From: Neisseria perflava | GTDB lineage: Bacteria > Pseudomonadota > Gammaproteobacteria > Burkholderiales > Neisseriaceae | DNA: 64,000 nucleotides | Reading direction: 5' to 3' | Assembly (NCBI RefSeq): GCF_002863305.2 | Contig: NZ_CP136962.1 | Location: 186,001-250,000, forward strand | Part shown: positions 8,516-17,274 of the stretch, piece by piece | Position numbering within the stretch: position 1 is the first letter of the stretch | Layout of the letters: each line of letters starts with the position of its first letter | Position numbers and translations under genes: made by a program | Notes under the pieces: model-generated | The model's database searches: none | What the model was told of the DNA's origin: nothing | Seen by the model: the letters and a program-made list of their open reading frames with translations, nothing else

Positions 8516-9901
8516 ATGATTATGACGCACACACAAATCCATCGTTCCAAATGGCAACGTGCCGCACTCGTATTGCTGCTTGGCAGCATGGTTCAGACGG
8601 CCTTTGCCGCAGTCATCAACGTATCCACACAAGACAATCTCAATGATGCTTTGGCGCGCGCCCAAGCCGGCGATACGCTCAAGCTTGCCTCCGGTACATA
8701 CAAAACCAAACTCTATATCGACAAACCCATTACCATCGAAGGCCCTGCCGACCGTTCCGCCAAGATTGTCGGCGACCGGAGCGGGAGGACGGTTGCCGTT
8801 CATGCGCCTGATGTAACTTTGCGCAATCTGACTGTTTCCCATTCCGGTATGAGTTTGCCGGCAATGGATGCCGGTATCTATTTAGAAGAGACGGCAACGC
8901 GCGCGCTGGTGGAGCATAACAACATCATTGACAATTCCGTCGGCGTGTATATTCACGGTGCGGCAGAATCCATGGTGCGGGAAAATAAAATCATCGGCGA
9001 TGCAAACCTGCGCGTCAACGAACGCGGCAACGGCGTAACCGTCTGGAATGCGCCCGGTGCGCAAGTGGTCGATAACGATATTTCCAAAGGCCGTGACGGT
9101 ATTTTTTCAAATACCAGTACTCATAATACCTACAAAGGCAACCGCTTTAGCGACTTGCGCTTTGCCGTCCATTATATGTACACCAATGACAGCGAAGTCA
9201 GCAACAATATCTCCGTCGGCAACAATATGGGTTATGTGCTGATGTTTTCCGAACGCCTGAAAGTGTATGGCAACATTGCCGTTGGCAGCCGCGACCAAGG
9301 CATTATGCTCAACTACGTCAATTATTCCGAAATTCACGATAATGTGATCAACAAGGCAGGCAAATGCGTGTTTGCCTACAATGCCAACTACAATAAAATT
9401 TTCGACAACCATTTTGAAAACTGTCAAATCGGTATTCACTTTACCGCGGCCATTGAAGGCACAAGCCTGTTCAATAATTCGTTTATCAACAACGAAAGCC
9501 AAGTCAAATACGTCAGCACCCGTTTCCTTGATTGGGGCGAGGGTGGTCGCGGCAACTATTGGAGCGATAACAGCGCCTTTGACCTTGACGGCGACGGCTT
9601 CGGCGACAGTGCCTACCGTCCCAATGGGATTATCGACCAAATCATCTGGCGCGCACCCGTCGCCCGGTTATTGATGAACAGCCCTGCCATCAGCATTGTC
9701 AAATGGGCGCAATCTCAATTTCCCGCCATCCTGCCCGGCGGCGTAATTGACAGCAAGCCTTTGATGAACCCTGTCCGCAATAAAACGACAACCAAATACG
9801 AAGCCATGAAGGACGAATTGCTGCATGAAGCAAAAACGCACCAATCCGAATGGGGTAATGCCGAAAACGGTGCGTTGACAGGCGGAAATGCCAATATGTA
9901 A
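8516..9901 (+). CDS. nosD: NosD, periplasmic copper-site maturation protein
   Basis: NosD works with the NosFY ABC transporter to mature the copper-sulfur CuZ site of NosZ. The 461-residue protein has a Sec signal peptide (about 1-32, hydrophobic core LVLLLGSMVQTAFA). The rest is built of right-handed parallel beta-helix repeats (NosD/CASH type), with repeated short blocks such as VEHNNIIDNSVGVYIHG and VVDNDISKGRDGIF. A second ATG six bases downstream could also be used, and the ribosome binding site is weak for both. A DUS is embedded in the signal-peptide coding region (about 8591-8603). It is followed at 56 nt by nosF, with a DUS inverted pair in the gap. Confidence 0.93.
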   Translation: MIMTHTQIHRSKWQRAALVLLLGSMVQTAFAAVINVSTQDNLNDALARAQAGDTLKLASGTYKTKLYIDKPITIEGPADRSAKIVGDRSGRTVAVHAPDVTLRNLTVSHSGMSLPAMDAGIYLEETATRALVEHNNIIDNSVGVYIHGAAESMVRENKIIGDANLRVNERGNGVTVWNAPGAQVVDNDISKGRDGIFSNTSTHNTYKGNRFSDLRFAVHYMYTNDSEVSNNISVGNNMGYVLMFSERLKVYGNIAVGSRDQGIMLNYVNYSEIHDNVINKAGKCVFAYNANYNKIFDNHFENCQIGIHFTAAIEGTSLFNNSFINNESQVKYVSTRFLDWGEGGRGNYWSDNSAFDLDGDGFGDSAYRPNGIIDQIIWRAPVARLLMNSPAISIVKWAQSQFPAILPGGVIDSKPLMNPVRNKTTTKYEAMKDELLHEAKTHQSEWGNAENGALTGGNANM

Positions 9902-9903
9902 CC

Positions 9904-9937
9904 TTTCAGACGGCCCAATATCAAAGGCCGTCTGAAA
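9904..9937 (+). repeat. Inverted DUS pair between nosD and nosF
   Basis: TTTCAGACGGCC (9904-9915) and GGCCGTCTGAAA (9926-9937) can form a 12-bp stem. No T tract follows, so full termination is unlikely. Ribosome binding site AGAGGA for nosF lies just downstream. Confidence 0.6.
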
Positions 9938-9957
9938 CATTCACTAGAGGAATATCC

Positions 9958-10857
9958 ATGAGCAGTACCAACCACGTTGAATTAAGAAACGTGACCAAGC
10001 AGTTTGGCAGCCAAAAGGCCGTCAACCAAGTCGATCTGGTTCTCAAGGCTGGCGAGAGCGTCGGCATGGCAGGACACAACGGTGCAGGCAAATCTACCAT
10101 TATGAAGCTGATACTCGGCCTGATTACGCCGACCGAGGGCGAAGTGATGCTTTTGGGAGAGCCGACCGGCAGTAAAGCAGGGGCGCAGCGTCGCAGCCAA
10201 ATCGGTTACCTGCCTGAAACGGTTGCATTGCACCCTTCATTGACCGGTATCGAAACCATGGATTTCTATGCCAAACTAAAAAAACAGCCCCTGAGTAAAA
10301 ACCGCGAATTGCTCGAGCGTGTCGGCATTTCCCAGGCCGCACGCCGCCGTGTCGGCACTTACTCTAAAGGTATGCGTCAACGCCTCGCTTTGGCACAAGC
10401 CTTGTTGGGCGAGCCTAAAGTTTTATTGTTTGACGAGCCAACTACCGGCCTTGATCCGGCTTCACGTCAAATGTTTTACGAAGTTGTGCGCGAACTCAAT
10501 GGGCGCGGCGCAACCGTATTGCTCAGCACCCATGCACTGGCCGAGCTTGACGGCCACGCCGACCGCATCATCGTTATGAAAAACGGCGTGAAAGTTGCTG
10601 ACGGCAGCATGGATGAGTTGCATGTTCAAAGCGGTCTACCGCTGACCGTCAACGTCCGCTTGAAAGAAGCGCGCCCGTTGAGCGAGCGTTGGCATCCGCT
10701 TTCAGACGGCCTGTCGTATAAAGCGCAATGTAAAGCCGAAGAGCGTATGGGACTTTTGAGCGAATTGGGTGATTTGGGCAGTCTTGCCTACATCGATATC
10801 CACACGCCAACACTTGATGATATGTACGCGCAATTCTTGAAGAGGGAAGACGTATGA
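9958..10857 (+). CDS. nosF: NosF, ABC transporter ATPase for NosZ maturation
   Basis: This is the cytoplasmic ATPase that pairs with NosY. The 299 residues contain Walker A GHNGAGKST (residues about 41-49), signature YSKGMRQRLALAQ, Walker B VLLFDEPTTGLDP and the switch His in LLSTHAL. The C-terminal 80 residues after the ATPase core are typical of NosF-like subunits. Start codon ATG at 9958 has a good ribosome binding site (AGAGGA, 8 nt away). The stop codon overlaps the nosY start by 4 nt (ATGA), implying translational coupling. A DUS lies near the 3' end, at about 10700. Confidence 0.95.
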   Translation: MSSTNHVELRNVTKQFGSQKAVNQVDLVLKAGESVGMAGHNGAGKSTIMKLILGLITPTEGEVMLLGEPTGSKAGAQRRSQIGYLPETVALHPSLTGIETMDFYAKLKKQPLSKNRELLERVGISQAARRRVGTYSKGMRQRLALAQALLGEPKVLLFDEPTTGLDPASRQMFYEVVRELNGRGATVLLSTHALAELDGHADRIIVMKNGVKVADGSMDELHVQSGLPLTVNVRLKEARPLSERWHPLSDGLSYKAQCKAEERMGLLSELGDLGSLAYIDIHTPTLDDMYAQFLKREDV

Positions 10858-11684
10858 ACCCCGTTTGGATTATTACCGGCAAAGAAGTCCGAGACAGCCT
10901 GCGCAACCGTTGGGTTCTTGCCGCCGCACTTTTGCTTGCCGCATTGGCACTGTCATTAGGCTTTCTCGGCAGCTCGCCTACCGGTTCGGTCAAGGTTGAT
11001 CCCTTGACGGTAACTGTAGTCAGTCTGTCCAGCCTGTCTATCTTCTTGATCCCGCTGATTGCGATGTTGCTCTCTTATGATGCACTGATCGGCGAAATCG
11101 AGCGCGGTACAATGGCGTTGTTGCTAAGTTACCCCATCTCGCGCAACCAAATCCTTGCCGGTAAATTTATCGGCCACCTCATCATTCTTGCCCTTGCTAC
11201 CACCGCAGGCTACGGATTGGCAGGTATTACCCTTCAGCTTGCCAACGGCGGTTTTGATATTGCCGCATGGCAACCTTTCGCCCTTTTGATTGCTGCCAGC
11301 GTGATTCTTGGCGCAGCCTTTTTGTCCATGGGCTATTTGATCAGCGCAAAAGTTAAAGAACGCGGTACAGCCGCCGGTATCGCCATCGGCGTATGGCTGT
11401 TTTTTGTCGTTATTTTCGATATGGCGCTTTTGGGTGTTTTGGTTGCCGATACCGAACAAGTCATTACCGCGCCTGTAGTGGAAACCGTTCTTTTGTTCAA
11501 CCCCGCAGACATTTACCGTCTGCTGAACCTGACGGGTTACGAAAATACAGCCATGTATGCCGGCATGGCAGGTTTGAGCGAACAAATCAGCCTGAGTATG
11601 CCTATTTTGCTGACGGCTCAGGTATTATGGGTTATCATTCCTTTGATTTTAGCCGCCTGGATTTTCGGAAAGCGACAAATATGA
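10854..11684 (+). CDS. nosY: NosY, ABC transporter permease for NosZ maturation
   Basis: An ABC-2 type permease of 276 residues with about six membrane segments: residues about 21-40, 52-75, 103-125, 141-160, 176-200 and 250-270. It is the membrane partner of NosF and docks to NosD in the periplasm; the complex is thought to deliver sulfur species or copper assembly factors to NosZ. ATGA overlaps occur at both ends, with nosF (10854) and with nosL (11681), so nosFYL forms a tightly coupled translational unit. Confidence 0.94.
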   Translation: MNPVWIITGKEVRDSLRNRWVLAAALLLAALALSLGFLGSSPTGSVKVDPLTVTVVSLSSLSIFLIPLIAMLLSYDALIGEIERGTMALLLSYPISRNQILAGKFIGHLIILALATTAGYGLAGITLQLANGGFDIAAWQPFALLIAASVILGAAFLSMGYLISAKVKERGTAAGIAIGVWLFFVVIFDMALLGVLVADTEQVITAPVVETVLLFNPADIYRLLNLTGYENTAMYAGMAGLSEQISLSMPILLTAQVLWVIIPLILAAWIFGKRQI

Positions 11685-12175
11685 GAAAAATATTATTGAC
11701 AACCTTCACACTCATCGCATTAGCAGCCTGCAGCAAGCAGGATAACAGCCCTCCGCCTGCGCCCCAACAAATCAGCGACAGCGCAGTCGGTCATTACTGC
11801 AGCATGAATTTGACTGAACACAACGGCCCTAAAGCGCAAATCTTCTTGAACGGCAAACCTGACAAACCGGTTTGGTTTTCCACTATCAAGCAGATGTTCG
11901 GTTACACCAAACTGCCCGAAGAGCCTAAAGGCATTCATGCCATCTATGTTACCGATATGGGTAAAGTCAAAGATTGGGAAAAACCCAATGCCGACACTGA
12001 ATGGATAGATGCGAAAAAGGCCTATTACGTTATTGAAAGCAGCTTTATCGGCGGCATGGGTGCGGAAGATGCGCTTCCGTTTGCCGACAAGGCTCAGGCT
12101 GAAAAATTCGCCAAAGAAAAAGGCGGCAGAGTAGTCGGTTTTGCAGAGATGCCCGACGAATACATTTTCAAATAA
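11681..12175 (+). CDS. nosL: NosL, copper chaperone lipoprotein
   Basis: NosL is a periplasmic lipoprotein that hands Cu(I) to the NosDFY/NosZ assembly route. The 164-residue product starts MRKILLTTF and has a lipoprotein signal with lipobox LAAC (Cys17). The copper motif Cys40-Ser-Met42 lies in HYCSMNL, with His47 nearby, as in the NosL family. The start at 11681 overlaps the nosY stop (ATGA). A longer open frame reaching up to 11393 exists, but it lies inside nosY and lacks a signal peptide. A DUS-pair terminator follows at 12186-12218. Confidence 0.93.
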   Translation: MRKILLTTFTLIALAACSKQDNSPPPAPQQISDSAVGHYCSMNLTEHNGPKAQIFLNGKPDKPVWFSTIKQMFGYTKLPEEPKGIHAIYVTDMGKVKDWEKPNADTEWIDAKKAYYVIESSFIGGMGAEDALPFADKAQAEKFAKEKGGRVVGFAEMPDEYIFK

Positions 12176-12185
12176 AACAACCAAT

Positions 12186-12218
12186 AAAGGCCGTCTGAAA
12201 CAGTTTCAGACGGCCTTT
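12186..12218 (+). terminator. DUS-pair terminator after nosL
   Basis: AAAGGCCGTCTGAAA and TTTCAGACGGCCTTT form a 15-bp stem with a 3-nt loop. Confidence 0.75.
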
Positions 12219-12293
12219 GTGTTGGAAGCTGTCGATTGATGATTTAATGAATGCGGCTTTCAATATAAAGATAAAAAATCTAAGGAATACTTT

Positions 12294-13319
12294 ATGTCCA
12301 CCCCTTTAACGCGTCGCCGCTTCATTGCCATCGCCACCACACTTGCCGCCGGTGCCGGCATTCCCTTTGCCATCAGCCGAAAAACCAATCGGCCGACTCA
12401 TTCAGCCGGCCCGAATCAAGAAGGGCAGCCTGTTATCTGGAAAGGGATTGCATTAGGCTCGGGTGCAGAATTGCGTTTGTTCGGTATTGGGCGCAGGCAG
12501 GCGGAAATATTGGTCAACAAAGTATTGGCGGAAGTTTTACGGTTGGAAAAAATCTTCAGCCTGTATCGGGACGACAGCCTAATCAGCCGTTTAAACCGAG
12601 AAGGCCGTCTGAAAAATCCGCCATCCGATTTTTTACAGCTGCTCAGTATCAGCCGAGATATCCATCAGCTGACGCAAGGTGCATTTGATCCTAGCATTCA
12701 GCCATTGTGGAATCTGTATGCCGATCATTTCAGGCGAAACCCAAAAACCGAAACGCCACCATCTGAGCGCAGTATCAAAGACACGCTTAAATTAGTGGAT
12801 TTCAACAAAGTCGATTTTGATACCAAAGAAATCCGTTTTGCCCAAAAAGGCATGGGCTTGTCGCTCAACGGCATTGCGCAGGGCTATATCACTGATAAAG
12901 TAGTCGAGTTATTAAAGCAGCAAGGCGTTACCCAGGCATTGATTGATATGGGAGAGATTTACGGCTTTGATAATGCCAACCAGCGCGAGTGGAATGTCAG
13001 CATTCGCAATCCCGACCAAGAAGACCAAATCTTGACCACCATTGCCATGAAAAATCAAGCGTTTGCCACATCGGGCGGCTATGGCACGGTAATGGACGAG
13101 GCAGGCAAATTTACCCATCTGTTTGACCCGCGCACAGGCGGAAGCCAGCCGCGTTATAAAAGCATGAGTGTCATGGCGGAGAGTGCGGCGGTTGCCGATG
13201 CCTTTTCTACCGCATTCTCCATTATGGATGAGGCGGCCATCCGTACTGCGGCTCAAGTTAAAAAGGCACAGGTTTGGCTGGTGATGCCGAATAATGAATT
13301 GAAGAAGATTGGAGACTGA
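12294..13319 (+). CDS. apbE: FAD:protein FMN transferase (ApbE family, NosX role)
   Basis: ApbE enzymes attach FMN covalently to a Thr of target flavoproteins in the periplasm. In nos clusters this enzyme is called NosX, and its target is the FMN domain of NosR, present here with its SGAT motif. The protein has 341 residues, with an N-terminal RRRFIA twin-arginine signal followed by a hydrophobic stretch. Family motifs include LSLNGIAQGYITD, TSGGYGT and VADAFSTAFSIMD. Start ATG at 12294 has ribosome binding site AAGGA. A DUS encodes GRLK near residue 104. It lies 75 nt beyond the nosL terminator, so it may be read from nos read-through or its own promoter. Confidence 0.92.
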   Translation: MSTPLTRRRFIAIATTLAAGAGIPFAISRKTNRPTHSAGPNQEGQPVIWKGIALGSGAELRLFGIGRRQAEILVNKVLAEVLRLEKIFSLYRDDSLISRLNREGRLKNPPSDFLQLLSISRDIHQLTQGAFDPSIQPLWNLYADHFRRNPKTETPPSERSIKDTLKLVDFNKVDFDTKEIRFAQKGMGLSLNGIAQGYITDKVVELLKQQGVTQALIDMGEIYGFDNANQREWNVSIRNPDQEDQILTTIAMKNQAFATSGGYGTVMDEAGKFTHLFDPRTGGSQPRYKSMSVMAESAAVADAFSTAFSIMDEAAIRTAAQVKKAQVWLVMPNNELKKIGD

Positions 13320-13864
13320 GGGAAGGGCGGCCTTGCCTGCAGTTTTGACTATGTGTATAGGGCAGGGAAGGCTTGATTGCTGAAAAAATAGAAGATAAAA
13401 AAGAAGGGCTGCCCAAGGGGGCAACCCTGAAACTCTTGCAGCTGGGAGTAATTAGCAAGAGATTACGACACTTAAAACAAAAATTCACTCATTTCAAAGC
13501 ACGAAGCTTTAATATCTAAGCAAAACGGTATTTCGACCGCTCAAACCCCTTCGATACGGAGAAACACAACATAATATGGGAAAATCCGACAAAGTGGTTT
13601 GAAGCAATTCAGATGAACGGTCTGTAATGCGGACAACCGGATGTCTTTAGATGAGCGGTATAATATCAGGATAAGCGGAACATTACTAGTGAATATTATA
13701 AAAAAGTAGAATAATTCATTTAGTGATTGATTCTATTGAATAAAAACATGATTTCTTATTGAACTTTTTTACAACATATTGATTTGGTTTAAAAAGGGAA
13801 TTATGTAAGTATTTGGCGTTAATCAAAAAACTTGTTTTGAGCTTTGAGAAGAGATAAGCAATAG
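13320..13864. other. 545-nt gap without a recognised gene
   Basis: The stretch contains a GC-rich hairpin (13405-13428, AGGG.TGCCC against GGGCA.CCCT). A 30-codon open tail without a start runs from 13427 to a TAA at 13517-13519, reading LKLLQLGVISKRLRHLKQKF onwards. This looks like the end of a lost gene, but no family is recognised. The rest is AT-rich, with a TATAAT near 13660 but nothing behind it. No full gene, tRNA or mobile element end was recognised. Confidence 0.5.
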
Positions 13865-13898
13865 AAAAAGGCCGTCTGAAGGTTCAGACGGCCTTTTT
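13865..13898 (-). terminator. DUS-pair terminator after metQ
   Basis: AAAAAGGCCGTCTGAA and TTCAGACGGCCTTTTT form a stem with A and T tracts on either side. It can serve metQ on the minus strand. Confidence 0.75.
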
Positions 13899-13910
13899 TC
13901 AAAAAGTTAC

Positions 13911-14822
13911 TTATTTGGTTGCAGAAGCAGTAGAAGCAGCTTCGGCTTGAGCGCTTGCAGCTGCGTTTTCACCCCATGCAGCAGGATATTTGTAACCGGC
14001 AAAGCGTTTTTGTGAGTAAGCTTTGAACTCGTCAGAGTTGTAGGCTTCGGTTACATCTTTCAGCCATTGGCTGTCTTTGTCGGCAGTGCGGACGGCAGAC
14101 CAGTTAACGTAGGCAAAGCTTGGCTCTTGGAACAGGGCTTCAGTCAGTTTCATGCCGCTGCTCATGGCGTAGTTGCCGTTAACGACGGCAAAGTCAACGT
14201 CGGCACGGCTGCGCGGCAGTTGGGCGGCTTCGAGTTCTACGATTTGGATGTTTTTAGGATTCTCGGCAATATCGTTTTTAGAAGCAGTCAGCGGATCAAC
14301 GTCGGCTTTCAGTTTAATCCAGCCCAATTCGTTCAACATAACCAATGCACGGGCAAAGTTAGATGGGTCGTTAGGTGCAGAAACGCTGACGCCGTCTTTC
14401 ACTTCGTCCAAAGATTTCAATTTGCCAGGATACAGGCCCAAAGGTGCGGTCGGTACTTGGAAGGCTTCAACGATGTCCAACTTGTGTTCCTTTTTGAAGT
14501 CATCCAGATAAGGTTTGTGTTGGAAGATGTTGATGTCCAACTCGCCTTCAGCCAAAGCAAGGTTGGGGCGTACATAGTCGGTGAACTCGATCAGTTTGAC
14601 TTTATAGCCTTTTTTCTCCAAAGCCGGTTGGATTTGGTCTTTTACCATATCGCCGAAATCGCCGACGGTTGTACCGAAGACGATTTCTTTTTTCTCTGTA
14701 CCGTTGTCGGCAGAAGATGTGGCAGAAGCAGCAGGCGTACTGTCTTTTTGACCGCCGCAGGCAGCCAGTACGATGGCCAGCGCAGCGGCTGAAAGGGTTT
14801 TGAAGAATGTGTTGGTTTTCAT
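13911..14822 (-). CDS. metQ: Methionine ABC transporter substrate-binding lipoprotein MetQ
   Basis: MetQ captures methionine (D or L) for the MetNI importer and in Neisseria is a lipoprotein known as GNA1946. The 303-residue protein has a lipoprotein signal with lipobox LAAC (Cys22). A low-complexity Ser/Thr/Ala linker follows, then the NlpA/MetQ fold beginning KKEIVFGTTVGDFGD. Family features include LAEGELDINIFQHKPYLDDF and VSAPNDPSNFARAL. The C terminus has an Ala/Ser-rich tail after AWGEN. metQ is last in the order metN-metI-metQ, 186 nt after metI, with a DUS hairpin in the gap that could set its level apart from the membrane parts. Confidence 0.95.
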   Translation of the reverse strand: MKTNTFFKTLSAAALAIVLAACGGQKDSTPAASATSSADNGTEKKEIVFGTTVGDFGDMVKDQIQPALEKKGYKVKLIEFTDYVRPNLALAEGELDINIFQHKPYLDDFKKEHKLDIVEAFQVPTAPLGLYPGKLKSLDEVKDGVSVSAPNDPSNFARALVMLNELGWIKLKADVDPLTASKNDIAENPKNIQIVELEAAQLPRSRADVDFAVVNGNYAMSSGMKLTEALFQEPSFAYVNWSAVRTADKDSQWLKDVTEAYNSDEFKAYSQKRFAGYKYPAAWGENAAASAQAEAASTASATK

Positions 14823-14962
14823 ATTTTGCTCCTGATGGATGATAAAACGGTTTCAGACGGCCTCAAGCTGCCGCCGTTAAAAAAGAGGAATTGTAAATCT
14901 ATTTTGGAAATATGAGGACGTTTTTTGTAAATTTATTTGGAATATATGCCCTAAATAGATAA

Positions 14963-15002
14963 CAGGCCGTCTGAAAAATAGTAAGTCCATTTCAGACGGC
15001 CT
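14963..15002 (-). terminator. Inverted DUS pair between metI and metQ
   Basis: CAGGCCGTCTGAAA and TTTCAGACGGCCTG are separated by a 12-nt loop. It is a possible partial terminator in the met operon. Confidence 0.55.
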
Positions 15003-15008
15003 GTTTGC

Positions 15009-15695
15009 TTAACGTTTATCCAGTTTGCGTGCCAATCTGTTGCCGATACCTTGAATAAGGATAACGAGTAAAACCAGGATGGCGACGATGAAGATGATGA
15101 CTTCCATTTGATAGCGGTAGTAGCCGTAACGGATGGCAAGGTCACCCAAACCGCCACCGCCGATCATACCTGCCGCCGCGCTGTATGACAGAAGGCCGAT
15201 AGCCAATACTGTAATGCTGGAAACCATACCAGCGCGTGCTTCATTCAAAAGCACTTTGCAGATGATGCTCATGGGGGAAGCACCCATTGCGGAGGCCGCT
15301 TCAATCACGCCTCTGGGTACTTCGCGCAGGTTTTGCTCGACCAGGCGGGCGAAGTAGAACAGGCCGGATACGCTCAATACCAATGAGGCGGCAACCGGGC
15401 CGATGGTCGTGCCGATGATGGCGCGTGTAACAGGAATCATGGCAATCATCAGGATGACGAAAGGGAATGCACGCATCAGGTTGACCAGGTTGTCTAAAAA
15501 CAAATTCAGCTGTTTGTTGTAGTGCAACTGATGACTTGATGTCACAAACAGCAATACGCCCAAAACCGTACCGAAGATAACGGCGAAAGTAGTCGATAGG
15601 CCGACCATAATAAAGGTTTCGCCCAAGGCTTGGATAATTTCGCCCTTCATGCTGACGATGGTCGCAACAGCACTTTCAAATGTTAAATCTGCCAT
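15009..15695 (-). CDS. metI: Methionine ABC transporter permease MetI
   Basis: The inner-membrane subunit of the methionine importer, 228 residues, with five predicted TM helices. The cytoplasmic coupling (EAA) loop reads EAASAMGASPMSIICKVLLNEA and contacts MetN. It starts directly behind the metN stop codon, so the two are co-translated. The C terminus ends in RLARKLDKR. Confidence 0.95.
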   Translation of the reverse strand: MADLTFESAVATIVSMKGEIIQALGETFIMVGLSTTFAVIFGTVLGVLLFVTSSHQLHYNKQLNLFLDNLVNLMRAFPFVILMIAMIPVTRAIIGTTIGPVAASLVLSVSGLFYFARLVEQNLREVPRGVIEAASAMGASPMSIICKVLLNEARAGMVSSITVLAIGLLSYSAAAGMIGGGGLGDLAIRYGYYRYQMEVIIFIVAILVLLVILIQGIGNRLARKLDKR

Positions 15696-15696
15696 A

Positions 15697-16434
15697 TTAG
15701 TCCTCTCGAATCAGCTCTTGCCCGATTTCGGATTGGGCATGGATTTGGTTGCCGTGTACTTCAACGATTTCCAGCAGACGGCCTTTGTCCAAGAGGGCGG
15801 CACGGTCGCACAGGCGGCGGATAACGCTCATTTCGTGGGTAACGATGACGATGGTTACGTTGAAACGTCGGTTGATGTCTTCCAAACACTTCAAAACGCT
15901 GCGCGTAGTGGCTGGGTCGAGGGCGGAAGTGGGTTCGTCGGCGAGGATGACTTGAGGTTGCGGCGCCAGCGCACGGGCAATGCCGACACGTTGTTTTTGA
16001 CCGCCGGAAAGTTGGGACGGGTAATGGTTGGCGCGGTCTTGCAAGTCGACGATTTCCAAACATTCTTCAACACGCGCTTGGATTTTTTTAGACGGCCATT
16101 TGGCAATTTCTAAAGGAAAAGCGACGTTTTCGGCAACGGTACGGTTGCTCAATAGGTTGAACTGTTGGAATACCATGCCGATGTTTTGTCTGGCGTGGCG
16201 CAGTTGCGTGGCGTTGAGCGCGGTCAGCTCTTGGCCGTATACGCTGACGGTACCTGTATCCGGACGTTCCAATAAGTTAATCAGACGCAGTAGGGTGGAT
16301 TTGCCTGCACCGGAGTAGCCCATCAGGCCAAAGATTTCACCCTGTTTGATTTCGAGGCTGGTCGGCTCGACAGCGACAAAGTCTTTTTTGTCGCGTGTTT
16401 GATAGTGTTTGGAGACGTGATCCAGAATAATCAT
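15697..16434 (-). CDS. metN: Methionine ABC transporter ATPase MetN (short form)
   Basis: The ATPase of the methionine importer. Walker A GYSGAGKST, signature LSGGQKQRVGIARAL, Walker B VILADEPTSALDP and the switch His (IVTHE) are all present. The protein is only 245 residues, against about 340 in Escherichia coli. It stops where the C-terminal NIL/ACT domain, which mediates methionine feedback inhibition, would begin. The frame ends cleanly and the next gene follows at once, so this is a natural short form rather than a break. It overlaps corC by 4 nt. Confidence 0.94.
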   Translation of the reverse strand: MIILDHVSKHYQTRDKKDFVAVEPTSLEIKQGEIFGLMGYSGAGKSTLLRLINLLERPDTGTVSVYGQELTALNATQLRHARQNIGMVFQQFNLLSNRTVAENVAFPLEIAKWPSKKIQARVEECLEIVDLQDRANHYPSQLSGGQKQRVGIARALAPQPQVILADEPTSALDPATTRSVLKCLEDINRRFNVTIVIVTHEMSVIRRLCDRAALLDKGRLLEIVEVHGNQIHAQSEIGQELIRED

Positions 16435-17273
16435 GGTTTATCCGTGTTTTCTTTAATTCGTGTGGCCATCAGGGTGTGCAGACGGCGGTTGTCGGCGCGT
16501 GCGACGGTAAATTGCAGGCTGCCGATGATGACTTTTTCGCCGCGTACGGGCAGGTGCCCCAATTCTTGAATGACCAGGCCACCGATGGTGTCGGCTTCTT
16601 CGCTGCTATATTCCGTGCCGAAAAAGGCGTTGATGTCTTCGATTTCGGTTGCGGCGTGGATGCGCCAGCGTTCGGAAGAAACGGCGTGGATATTGTCGGC
16701 GCTGTCGTCTTCGTCAAACTCGTCTTCGATGTCGCCGACGATTTGCTCGATGATGTCTTCAAAGGTTACCAGGCCGGATGTGCCGCCGTATTCATCGATG
16801 ACAATCGCCATGTGGTTGCGCTGTTCGCGGAACTCTTTTAAAAGGGAGGCCAGTGACTTGCCTTCGGGAACGAAAACGGCAGGGCGCAAGACGGATTTCA
16901 GGTGGAACTGCTCGGGGTTAAACATATATTTGAGCAGGTCTTTGGCATGCAAAATGCCCAAAACTTCGTCTTTGTCTTCGCCGATGACGGGGAAACGTGA
17001 ATGGGCGGTTTCGATGATGTAGGCTGTGATGCGCTCGATGCTGTCGTTTTCTTTCAATACGTTCATGCGGCTGCGCGTAATCATGGCATCGCGCACTTCC
17101 AGCTCGGCAAAGTCCAATACTTTTTCCAGCCGGGTCAGTGTGTCGGCATCAAAAACTTCCTGTTCGTGCGCTTGGCGCAGTAGGGTCAATACGTCTTCGG
17201 CGGAGTCGGGCTCGCCGGCAAGTCGGGAGATCAGGCGTTCGAAAAACTTGGGTTTCGACTGCGTACCGTCCAT
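16431..17273 (-). CDS. corC: CorC/HlyC-type CBS-domain protein
   Basis: A 280-residue cytoplasmic protein with a pair of CBS domains (about residues 60-185, including DAMITRSRM and DEYGGTSGLVTFEDIIEQIVGDIEDE). A C-terminal CorC/HlyC transporter-associated domain spans about 200-275. It has no DUF21 membrane domain. The family is called magnesium/cobalt efflux protein CorC (YbeX); YbeX-type members next to ybeY are also tied to ribosome-related phenotypes. It follows ybeY with a 1-nt gap and overlaps metN by 4 nt, so ybeY-corC-metN-metI are probably one transcript. Confidence 0.9.
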   Translation of the reverse strand: MDGTQSKPKFFERLISRLAGEPDSAEDVLTLLRQAHEQEVFDADTLTRLEKVLDFAELEVRDAMITRSRMNVLKENDSIERITAYIIETAHSRFPVIGEDKDEVLGILHAKDLLKYMFNPEQFHLKSVLRPAVFVPEGKSLASLLKEFREQRNHMAIVIDEYGGTSGLVTFEDIIEQIVGDIEDEFDEDDSADNIHAVSSERWRIHAATEIEDINAFFGTEYSSEEADTIGGLVIQELGHLPVRGEKVIIGSLQFTVARADNRRLHTLMATRIKENTDKP

Positions 17274-17274
17274 T

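Noticed and set aside
11393..12175. 260-residue version of NosL starting inside nosY
   Set aside because: The first 96 residues are out-of-frame nosY sequence. The lipoprotein signal begins at 11681, where the ATGA overlap with nosY also lies.
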